Source of the DNA: an uncultured Eggerthella sp.
GTDB lineage: Bacteria; Actinomycetota; Coriobacteriia; Coriobacteriales; Eggerthellaceae
Direction of reading: 5' to 3'
Length of the DNA: 64,000 nt
NCBI GenBank assembly: GCA_900546175.1
Contig: URBX01000003.1
Span: forward strand, 1 to 64,000
This document shows, in pieces, positions 47,705-55,219 of the stretch. Every line of letters starts with the position of its first letter. The first letter of the stretch is position 1. The position numbers were made by a program, and so were the translations under genes. The notes under the pieces were generated by a model. That model was given only the letters and a program-made list of their open reading frames with translations, was not told where the DNA came from and searched no databases.

Positions 47705-49762
47705 ATGAATGATTCCCAAGAAAAATTTTTGCCAGTATCCCCTGCCGATATAAAAAAACGCGGCTGGGATTCCTGCGATTTTGTTTACCTTTGTGGTGAC
47801 GCCTATGTGGATCACCCTTCATTCGGCATGGCAATCATTACCCGCACTCTCGAAGCAAATGGCTATAAAGTAGGCATAATAAGCCAGCCCGATTGGAAAA
47901 ATCCTGCAAGCATTTCTGCTCTAGGCAAGCCTCGTCTTGGGTTTCTGGTTTCAGCAGGCAACATGGACTCCATGGTTAATCATTACACCGTAGCGAAAAA
48001 GCGGCGGAAAACAGACTTCTACTCACCCGGTGGCAAAATTGGATTACGCCCTGACAATGCCTGCGTAGTATACGGAAATCTTATTAAGCGCGTATACAAA
48101 GATGTCCCTATTATTCTTGGCGGAGTAGAAGCCTCATTAAGAAGACTTGCTCATTACGACTACTGGGCTGACAAACTCAAACGTTCAATTGTTCTTGATG
48201 CAAATGCCGACATGGTGCTGTATGGCATGGGGGAACTGAGCATTGTAGAAGTTGCAGATGCACTCAATGCAGGTATCCCCATTTCAGAAATAACCTGGAT
48301 TAAAGGAACTGTCTTTCGCACAAAAAATCCCGCTATTGCTTACGAGGGAATAGCTCTTCCTTCCTATGAAGAGATGGTAAGCAACAAAATTAACTATGCG
48401 AAAAGCTTCAAAATTCAATATCAAAATCTAGATCCGTATAAAGGAAAGCCTCTTATTGAGCACTATGAAACAGATGCTCTGTACGTAGTGCAAAACCCAG
48501 CACAACGGCCACTTTCCACTTCAGAGATGGATGCCACCTATCGTCTTCCCTACGCTCGCACCTATCATCCTACCTATGAAAAAGATGGAGGAATTCCTGC
48601 CATTAAGGAAGTTAAGTTCAGCTTAACAAGCAATAGAGGATGCATGGGCGAATGTGCCTTCTGTTCCCTTGCGTTTCACCAGGGAAGAATTATTCAAAGC
48701 AGAAGCCATGAGAGCATCATTGAAGAAGCTCAAGAGATGATAAAAGATCCCGAATTCAAGGGATATATCCATGATGTTGGCGGTCCAACAGCAAACTTTA
48801 GGGAACCCGCCTGTCCAAAACAAACTGAAAAAGGCGCCTGTACCAATAAACGCTGCCTTAGCCCAAAACCATGCAAGAGTCTTCGCGTGAACAACCGTGA
48901 CTACTTTGAGCTCTTACGAAAGCTTCGCAAACTTCCTGGTGTTAAGAAAGTATTTGTGCGCAGTGGGATTCGTTTCGACTACCTTCTTTATGACAAACAC
49001 GGAAAAGAATACCTCAAGGAACTGGCGCAATACCATGTGAGCGGACAGCTACGTCTTGCTCCCGAACATGTAAGCAACGAGGTTCTTGCGCTTATGGGCA
49101 AACCTTCCCACGAACTCTATCAGGAATTTGTTTCAGAATTTAATAAGGCTAACGAAGAGCTGAATCTAAAACAATACATCCTTCCCTATCTTATGAGTTC
49201 GCATCCTGGCTCCACCTTAAACGAGGCTATTGAGCTTGCTGAATTTTGCAGAGATATGGGTTTCAATCCAGAACAAATTAGCGATTTTTACCCTACTCCA
49301 AGCACTATTAGCACCTGTATTTACTACACAGGGGTTGACCCTCGAACTATGAAAGAAGTATATTGCCCTCGCAATCCTCATGAGAAGGCAATGCAAAAAG
49401 CACTTATTCAGTATAGAAATCCTGCAAACAAGAAGCTGGTTTTAGAGGCGCTACGTCGTGCTGGTAGAGAAGATTTAATTGGCTACGAAAAGCATTGCCT
49501 TGTCCGCCCAGAAAAGCCAGGTTCCCGTAAGTTTGACCAGAGCAAGCCAAACACTCATACGTCAAACAAACAAAAACCTGGCTCTCAAAAATCAAAGCAT
49601 TCTCAACAGGCTCAGAGCAAGCACAATCCGTCTAGGCAGTCACAGGGCAAGCACGTTCCATCTAGACAGACACAGGGCAAGCAAGAATTATCCCAGAATG
49701 CCAACCATAAACCTGCCCCAAACAAGAGCAGAAAAAACACTGCCCGTTCAAAACGTTCATAG
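47705..49762 (+). CDS. YgiQ-family radical SAM protein (UPF0313)
   Basis: A 685-residue radical SAM protein with 'FLPVSPADIKKRGWDSCDFVYLCGDAYVDHPSFG', the conserved YgiQ N-terminus, and the iron-sulfur motif Cys313-x3-Cys317-x2-Cys320 (RGCMGECAFCS), then YgiQ_C ('DFYPTPSTISTCIYYTG'). Its reaction is unknown. The last ~85 residues are a Lys/Ser/Gln-rich disordered tail with a 10-residue repeat (SRQ-S/T-QGK). There is no ribosome site before ATG 47705, and TATAAT sits 6 bp upstream, so the mRNA may be leaderless. Confidence 0.93.
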   Translation: MNDSQEKFLPVSPADIKKRGWDSCDFVYLCGDAYVDHPSFGMAIITRTLEANGYKVGIISQPDWKNPASISALGKPRLGFLVSAGNMDSMVNHYTVAKKRRKTDFYSPGGKIGLRPDNACVVYGNLIKRVYKDVPIILGGVEASLRRLAHYDYWADKLKRSIVLDANADMVLYGMGELSIVEVADALNAGIPISEITWIKGTVFRTKNPAIAYEGIALPSYEEMVSNKINYAKSFKIQYQNLDPYKGKPLIEHYETDALYVVQNPAQRPLSTSEMDATYRLPYARTYHPTYEKDGGIPAIKEVKFSLTSNRGCMGECAFCSLAFHQGRIIQSRSHESIIEEAQEMIKDPEFKGYIHDVGGPTANFREPACPKQTEKGACTNKRCLSPKPCKSLRVNNRDYFELLRKLRKLPGVKKVFVRSGIRFDYLLYDKHGKEYLKELAQYHVSGQLRLAPEHVSNEVLALMGKPSHELYQEFVSEFNKANEELNLKQYILPYLMSSHPGSTLNEAIELAEFCRDMGFNPEQISDFYPTPSTISTCIYYTGVDPRTMKEVYCPRNPHEKAMQKALIQYRNPANKKLVLEALRRAGREDLIGYEKHCLVRPEKPGSRKFDQSKPNTHTSNKQKPGSQKSKHSQQAQSKHNPSRQSQGKHVPSRQTQGKQELSQNANHKPAPNKSRKNTARSKRS
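49619..49684 (+). repeat. 30-bp repeats in ygiQ C-terminal tail
   Basis: Two adjacent 30-bp units (about 49625-49654 and 49655-49684) encode NPSRQSQGKH and VPSRQTQGKQ, with a partial third before. Low-complexity basic tail, probably disordered or nucleic-acid-interacting. Confidence 0.6.
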
Positions 49763-49783
49763 CTTCACGAACAAGAGTTCTTC

Positions 49784-50914
49784 TTAGAACAAGGAGAACA
49801 CTGCAAGACAAAAGACAATGGTCACAACCGCAATTAATCCCATAATGAGCCAACCTTTTGGATTCGCCCAGTTAATTGTCCAACCAACACCAAAACGTTT
49901 AGTCACAATAAAGCTCGAATCATTACGATTAACATAGAACACGCCTAGCTTCCAAAACTCATCTTCATCACGTGACATTTCGCCTTGAGATTCAATACCT
50001 TTAAATACACGAGCGCCAGACTGGCCATATACAACCGACATCACGATTGCTCCTCCAATAATAAGAGTGATAGGCACCATCAAAAAGACTGCAGCATCCA
50101 GAAGAGAGATAATGCCTGCCTCAGCAAGAACAAAAAAGACTCCTAAAGAAACGTTGATCAATAAACCAGTAATCAAGAGGAAGATAGAATAGGCACGCGC
50201 ATACGCCCCGTATGCATAAGCACTTGTTGCAGGACGAGAAGGATCCAGAACCTTTTTCGAGCGAATAATCATCCAGTGAGAAATAATCATAACAATTGCA
50301 ATAAACACCTCTACAAACAAAGGGAATGACGCGGTTAGATACGACTTTTCTACCCAATGGTTAATTTCTCCATTAAACCCTACCTGCATAGGCAATTGCT
50401 CCGGCATTTGAGGATAAAACACCATAATGAGCACCGCGCTAAGAAGCCAAAGAGGAATGTACAAAACGTTCCAAGCTATAGAAAGTGGCCGTGGAGTTTC
50501 AGCAGCTTGCTTTCCAATAAACACGGCACTTTCAGAACCACTTGCCTTCCAACCTTCTTGGTCTTTTATAGCTTTTACCTTTTTTCTAAAGAACAGCATC
50601 AAAGCAAAGCTCAAAGCCATTGGCACTAAAACCGCAAGCAAATACATAATAGAAAAACCAAGAGAATCGTCTTTGGCTAAAGCCTGAGGAATTGCAAGGA
50701 GCGCAAATACAGTAAAGAGTGCTGAAATTACAAGCTGAATAAGTGCATAGGCACGCTTCAAACGAAGAAGCCTAGAATCTTTTGCCGCTGCTTCAGGAAT
50801 TGTTACCGCAAAACATTCATACTTCGGCATAAGCCATGGCATGATTGCGAGTAGTATTCCGCAAATAGGGATGATTGCAACAAGTACCCCAACAATTACC
50901 CCTGTTCCGTTCAT
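49784..50914 (-). CDS. DUF1648/DUF5808 membrane protein
   Basis: A 376-residue protein with about eight membrane segments. The DUF1648 region is 'PLWLLSAVLIMVFYPQMPEQLPMQVGFNGEINHWVEKSY' (about 168-205, motif P..IP.H....G.ID.W), and the C-terminal DUF5808 part reads 'EDEFWKLGVFYVNRNDSSFIVTKRFGVGWTINWANPKGW'. Family relatives (e.g. SdpI-like) are linked to peptide-toxin immunity or envelope stress, but function here is unproven. ATG 50914 with GGGGAGG is preferred over GTG 50923. Co-transcribed with the GntR regulator immediately upstream (5-bp gap). Confidence 0.85.
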   Translation of the reverse strand: MNGTGVIVGVLVAIIPICGILLAIMPWLMPKYECFAVTIPEAAAKDSRLLRLKRAYALIQLVISALFTVFALLAIPQALAKDDSLGFSIMYLLAVLVPMALSFALMLFFRKKVKAIKDQEGWKASGSESAVFIGKQAAETPRPLSIAWNVLYIPLWLLSAVLIMVFYPQMPEQLPMQVGFNGEINHWVEKSYLTASFPLFVEVFIAIVMIISHWMIIRSKKVLDPSRPATSAYAYGAYARAYSIFLLITGLLINVSLGVFFVLAEAGIISLLDAAVFLMVPITLIIGGAIVMSVVYGQSGARVFKGIESQGEMSRDEDEFWKLGVFYVNRNDSSFIVTKRFGVGWTINWANPKGWLIMGLIAVVTIVFCLAVFSLF

Positions 50915-50919
50915 AGTGA

Positions 50920-51309
50920 TCACTCCTCCCCCTCTTCTACAATCCTATTTACCAGCGCAACAAATGAAGCTACTGTGCCTCCTTTTGCGCAATAATCCAT
51001 GAAAACCTGACGAAGTGTTTCTTTGATAGCATTATCAAGTTCTCTTTGTTCTTGAGTAGTTTTCGGAGCAGTTCTCTCGACAACAATAGTGCCATTTCTT
51101 CCTGCCATCATCACATATCCTTCATCCTGAAGAAGAGCATATGCTTTGTTCACCGTGTGTAAATTGACTCCAAGATCAGAAGCAAGACTTCGAACGCTTG
51201 GGAGCACCTCTCCTGGCTCTAATTGACCTTTTGCAATTGCCGACACAAGCTGATTACGTATTTGGAGATACAACGGATCCGATTTCATCTTATCTATACT
51301 GAGAAGCAT
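50920..51309 (-). CDS. GntR-family regulator, YtrA subfamily
   Basis: A 129-residue short GntR protein: wHTH 'PLYLQIRNQLVSAIAKGQLEPGEVLPSVRSLASDLGVNLHTVNKAYALLQDEGYV' (11-66) and a short helical tail, the YtrA layout without ligand domain. ATG 51309 follows GGAGGTG. It probably represses its own operon with the DUF1648 membrane protein through the palindrome at 51334-51360. Confidence 0.9.
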   Translation of the reverse strand: MLLSIDKMKSDPLYLQIRNQLVSAIAKGQLEPGEVLPSVRSLASDLGVNLHTVNKAYALLQDEGYVMMAGRNGTIVVERTAPKTTQEQRELDNAIKETLRQVFMDYCAKGGTVASFVALVNRIVEEGEE

Positions 51310-51333
51310 CTTTTCACCTCCAAACAAAATCCA

Positions 51334-51360
51334 ATTTGTTATATATGTACTATAACAAAT
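51334..51360. promoter_or_regulatory. GntR (YtrA-type) operator palindrome
   Basis: Perfect 10-bp arms ATTTGTTATA (51334-51343) and TATAACAAAT (51351-51360) around 7 bp, 25 bp upstream of the GntR start. Long AT-rich palindromes in this position are typical YtrA operators. Confidence 0.75.
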
Positions 51361-51383
51361 ATAACAAAGATTGCAAAGCTAGA

Positions 51384-51409
51384 ACAAAGGCGCCCAGAAG
51401 ATGGACGCC
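51384..51409 (-). terminator. Terminator of the ZIP transporter gene
   Basis: Stem AGGCG / CGCCT with inner CCCA/TGGA pairing around 51386-51408, followed on the minus strand by TTTGTTC. It lies between the ZIP gene stop (51464) and the GntR promoter. Confidence 0.55.
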
Positions 51410-51463
51410 TCAATGAATTACACGTAAATGAAGGTTATTTTTTGATGGTAAAAAGACTTTAAA

Positions 51464-52327
51464 TTAAAGATAGATAATTACCAGACCAATCAATACACCA
51501 AGTAAGACGAAGAAGGTAGGAATCTTGCTGCGATACATCAAAATTGCCTGAGGCAATATTTCGCCAAATACTACATAGAGCATGGCACCAGAAGCAAGAC
51601 CCAGACTAAGCGAAAGACCAAGCGGTCCGATATCTCCCAGCCAGAAACCAAGCCATGCACCAAATAAGGTAGGAGCACCACACGCAGCAGTAATAAGCAC
51701 CGCCTTTACCCTGTTCATTCCTCCTGCAATAAGAGGAACCGAAACCGCCATTCCTTCAGGAATATTGTGCATGCCAATAAGAATAGCCATTACAAGACCC
51801 GTACCTAAATACAAGTCATCAGAAGAAATAAAGCTTGCTCCAATAGTCATTCCTTCAGGAATATTGTGAAGGGCAATTGCGCAAGCCATTACAAAACCTG
51901 CAACAAAAAGCGCAATTCCCCTATCTTGGTGCTGAATGTGTTGGTTTAAGTGGTCCGCATGAATAAGCTCGTCAATATCATCGTGGGTTTTAGGATGATC
52001 AGGATTAGCGGTATGCTCAATTTCTTTGTAGGTTCGTTTGTCAATCATGAAATTGAGACCATATACCACAGCCACACCAATAATCACAAATACTGAAGCA
52101 ACAAAAGGGGCCGCAGCTAAAGAAACCTCTTGCGCGGCTTCTACCGATTCAGGCAAAAGCTCCAAGCAGACAATTGCCATCATAACGCCACCCGCTAAAG
52201 AAAGAAGCAGGCTGACCGTTTTATTGGAGTCCTTCTTTACTAAAGCGCCAACTAGGCCGCCTAGACCAGTTCCTCCTGCACCCGCTAAAAGGGTCACTAT
52301 TGTTACGTATAAAAACGAATCTACCAT
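51464..52327 (-). CDS. ZIP-family divalent metal transporter
   Basis: A 287-residue transporter with about eight helices. Helices IV and V carry the metal site motifs 'ALHNIPEGMTIGASF' and 'GMHNIPEGMAVSVP'; a His/Asp-rich loop 'HTANPDHPKTHDDIDELIHADHLNQHIQHQDRG' (about 103-135) is the usual metal-sensing loop. Moves zinc or another divalent cation into the cytosol. Family ZupT/GufA. Monocistronic. Confidence 0.93.
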   Translation of the reverse strand: MVDSFLYVTIVTLLAGAGGTGLGGLVGALVKKDSNKTVSLLLSLAGGVMMAIVCLELLPESVEAAQEVSLAAAPFVASVFVIIGVAVVYGLNFMIDKRTYKEIEHTANPDHPKTHDDIDELIHADHLNQHIQHQDRGIALFVAGFVMACAIALHNIPEGMTIGASFISSDDLYLGTGLVMAILIGMHNIPEGMAVSVPLIAGGMNRVKAVLITAACGAPTLFGAWLGFWLGDIGPLGLSLSLGLASGAMLYVVFGEILPQAILMYRSKIPTFFVLLGVLIGLVIIYL

Positions 52328-52580
52328 GCCTGCTATCCTGTGAGCTTTTGAGCTTTAACTCGTGAGATTCTAACATATCCACTACTGCCGCGAGTACGTC
52401 CAAATACCATAATAGTAAGAAATGAGGGGTTACAGGAAGAATCTAGATTTTTTGAAAAAGCAATCCGAATATACCCATACGCAAATTTCTCGAACAAAAG
52501 AAAATTTGAAGAAAAAAGAGGCGGGAATATACCCGCCTCTGAAAACAACTAATGGTTTATCTATACATACAACGAAAAGC
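52328..52580. other. Gap with PEPCK terminator
   Basis: Contains the terminator at 52511-52539 and, toward 52328, the promoter region of the ZIP gene; no gene or further structure recognised. Confidence 0.5.
52511..52539 (-). terminator. Terminator of the PEPCK gene
   Basis: Perfect 8-bp stem GAGGCGGG (52518-52525) / CCCGCCTC (52532-52539), 6-nt loop, and a T6 run on the minus strand (52517-52512). 42 bp after the stop codon. Confidence 0.88.
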
Positions 52581-54149
52581 TTATGCCTTAGGGCCAGCAG
52601 CCTTAATTTCGTCAGAAACATGGCTGTATTTCTTTTCGAAGTTTTCATTAAACATAACAGCAAGCTTATGAGCAGCAGCCTTGTAAGTTTCCTTGTCTTC
52701 CCACATCTTCTCAGGAATCATCAATTCGTCTGGACAGCCTTCGCAAGTGGTAGGAACTTCAACGCCAAACAATGGGTCAATTACAAACTCAGCATTGTCA
52801 ATAGAGCCGTCAAGTGCAGCATTAACCATTGCACGAGTGTACTTCAATTTAGTGCGCTCGCCAGTGCCATTCCATCCTGTGTTAACCAAGAATACACGAG
52901 CACCTGATTCTTCAACACGGTCGGCCAGCATAGCTGCATAACGAGCAGGATCCAAAGGCATAAATGGCTCTCCGAAGCAAGTTGAGAATGTAGGTACTGG
53001 CTCTTTAATGCCAATTTCAGTGCCTGCAACCTTTGAAGTAAAGCCAGACAAGAAATAATACATGGTCTGATTACGGTCAAGCTTAGAGATTGGAGGCAAA
53101 ACACCAAATGCATCAGCGGTCAAGAAAATAACAGTCTTAGGAATGCCACCCTTGCCATGAGGTTCGGTGTTATTAATGTGCTCAATTGGATAACCTACGC
53201 GGGAATTAACAGCCAAAGAGTCATCGAAGAAGTCAAATTCGCGAGTCTCAGGATCCATCACAACATTCTCCACCAAAGCACCAAACTTGATTGCATTGTA
53301 GATATCTGGCTCACGCTCTGGATCCAAGTCGATACATTTTGCGTAGCAACCGCCCTCGAAGTTAAATACACCATCATCGCACCAGCCATGTTCATCATCA
53401 CCAATAAGCATGCGGTCTGGAGAAGCAGAGAGGGTAGTTTTGCCAGTACCAGACAAACCGAAGAAGATTGCAGAAACGCCCTCTTCGTCACAGTTTGCAG
53501 AACAGTGCATTGGGAGAACACCCTGGAGAGGCAAGATGAAGTTCATGATAGAGAAAACGGTCTTCTTGATTTCGCCCGCATACCGAGTGCCACAAATAAC
53601 AGCACGATGTTGTTCGTAATCAAGAAGAATTGCAGCTTCAGAATTAACACCGTCACGCTCAGGATCTGCTTTAAAACCAGGAGCGCACAAAATGGTATAG
53701 TCTGCTTCAAAAGTATCTAAAGCAGCTTTATCCTCGAAACGGCGAAGAAGCTGTGTAATGAAAAGATTCTGAGATGCAAGCTCGTTTACTACACGGAAAT
53801 TCTTGGAATAGGTAGTGTCAGCACCCGCAAAGCCATCAAATACAAATACGTCTTTGCCGTTCATGTATTCAGCAACACGATTCCAAAGAGCATTGAATTT
53901 ATCCTGTGAAATTGGACGGTTAACGTCTCCCCAATGTACATCTTCATGCACTGAAGGAGTGTCAACGATAAATTTGTCGTTTGCGGAGCGACCGGTGTAT
54001 TTGCCCGTTTCAACAACCAGAGCACCAGTGCGGCTTAAAGTACCTTCACCACGTGCAAGAGCCTTTTCAGTAAGAATTGCTGGCTCAAGATTGCGATAAA
54101 CATTTGCTGGAGCAGTAATGCCTAAAGCCTCAATTCCGTAGGTATTCAC
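52581..54149 (-). CDS. pckA: Phosphoenolpyruvate carboxykinase (ATP)
   Basis: A 522-residue ATP-type PEPCK interconverting oxaloacetate and PEP. 'GLSGTGKTTLSASPDRMLIGDDEHGW' is the kinase-1a P-loop and metal region (about 230-255); 'YAGEIKKTVFSIMNF' holds the catalytic Lys, and 'NTGWNGTGERTKLKYTRAMVNAALDG' the Arg/nucleotide site. In fermentative gut and oral bacteria it often runs toward oxaloacetate to fix CO2 and gain ATP. Monocistronic. Confidence 0.97.
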   Translation of the reverse strand: MNTYGIEALGITAPANVYRNLEPAILTEKALARGEGTLSRTGALVVETGKYTGRSANDKFIVDTPSVHEDVHWGDVNRPISQDKFNALWNRVAEYMNGKDVFVFDGFAGADTTYSKNFRVVNELASQNLFITQLLRRFEDKAALDTFEADYTILCAPGFKADPERDGVNSEAAILLDYEQHRAVICGTRYAGEIKKTVFSIMNFILPLQGVLPMHCSANCDEEGVSAIFFGLSGTGKTTLSASPDRMLIGDDEHGWCDDGVFNFEGGCYAKCIDLDPEREPDIYNAIKFGALVENVVMDPETREFDFFDDSLAVNSRVGYPIEHINNTEPHGKGGIPKTVIFLTADAFGVLPPISKLDRNQTMYYFLSGFTSKVAGTEIGIKEPVPTFSTCFGEPFMPLDPARYAAMLADRVEESGARVFLVNTGWNGTGERTKLKYTRAMVNAALDGSIDNAEFVIDPLFGVEVPTTCEGCPDELMIPEKMWEDKETYKAAAHKLAVMFNENFEKKYSHVSDEIKAAGPKA

Positions 54150-54562
54150 GATGAATCTTCCTCACTTTCGTCCCCATGCCGCAGAACACGAGGAACCAAA
54201 AAATTTGTTAACCCGGCACATAAAAAAATGTACTGGTCAATTATACGATACGAGCGAAACAAACAAGAAACAAAGCGGCCAATTACTATAGAAATATGGT
54301 TAAAAAGATATAAACCTACAAATATAATTTGTTGCTCTACTTATAATATTAGAAATCTTTACTCATTTTTTATCTTTTGAGTAATCCGAGTTTTTTGAAA
54401 CAATCAATATCGCTCTCAACAGTAAGCTCGAACAAATACCTCAGGAGCGTAAAGCTACCGCTTCTATCGACAAAGCAGAAGCTTCAAAGCACTCTACAAA
54501 GCGTAGGTAGGAAAAGGTCTTATTTCGTGAGAAAGTTAAGCCAGACGAGAGAGAGGAATCGT
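54150..54562. other. 413-bp AT-rich gap between divergent pckA and XRE gene
   Basis: No gene supported. Plus-strand codons 54377-54562 are in frame with the XRE gene but lack a ribosome site and look noncoding. Very AT-rich 54280-54360 (several TATAAT-like words) probably holds promoters for both directions; no single -35/-10 pair stands out. Confidence 0.4.
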
Positions 54563-55219
54563 ATGGAAAACTTTTTGACAGGAAAAATCATTAAAGAACT
54601 TCGACAGAAAAAAGGTCTTACTCAAAAAGAACTCGCCGAGAAGCTCGAAGTGAGCGATAAGGCTATATCGAAGTGGGAAACTAATAGAGGGTATCCTGAT
54701 ATTACCCTGCTTGAATCTCTCGCTTTTACTTTAGGAATATCCGTTGCGGAATTACTTACTGGAACAAATAGCGTAAACAACAACCGCAGTGCAAATATGA
54801 GAAAAACGCTGTTTTATGTTTGCCCTCTTTGCGGAAACATCTTTCACTCAACTGGACAAGGGTTTATAAGCTGCTGCGGAATCTCTCTTCTTCCTCTTGA
54901 GGCAGAAGAACCTGATAAAAAAGAACAAGCCTTTGAAGAGACCTCTGAAGAAAATAGCTCCTATCAAGACGGGCCTTCGTTTGATGAAAGTCATGTTTTG
55001 CATGTTGAAAGAATTGAAGATGAGTACTTTGTTACCACTACTCACCCAATGACAAAAACTCATTATTTGTCATTCATTGCAAGTGTTTGCGATAATAGCG
55101 TTACCATTACGAAGTTATATCCTGAAAGCACTGTTGAAGCTCGCTTTAAGATTAGGCAAACTAACGAACTGTATTATTTCTGCAATCACCATGGACTCTA
55201 CAAGCTTCGCATGAAATAG
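54563..55219 (+). CDS. XRE-family regulator fused to desulfoferrodoxin/superoxide-reductase-like domain
   Basis: A 218-residue protein. Residues 6-62 are a Cro/C1 HTH ('IIKELRQKKGLTQKELAEKLEVSDKAISKWE'). Residues 84-106 form a desulforedoxin knot Cys87-x2-Cys90 ... Cys104-Cys105. Residues 140-215 look like neelaredoxin: 'SHVLHVERIEDEY' (His144), 'THPMTKTHYLSFI' (His161, His167) and 'CNHHGLY' (Cys207, His210), the expected four His and one Cys of an Fe site. It may sense or reduce superoxide. GAGAGGA precedes ATG 54563. Its stop directly abuts the convergent stop at 55220. Confidence 0.85.
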   Translation: MENFLTGKIIKELRQKKGLTQKELAEKLEVSDKAISKWETNRGYPDITLLESLAFTLGISVAELLTGTNSVNNNRSANMRKTLFYVCPLCGNIFHSTGQGFISCCGISLLPLEAEEPDKKEQAFEETSEENSSYQDGPSFDESHVLHVERIEDEYFVTTTHPMTKTHYLSFIASVCDNSVTITKLYPESTVEARFKIRQTNELYYFCNHHGLYKLRMK

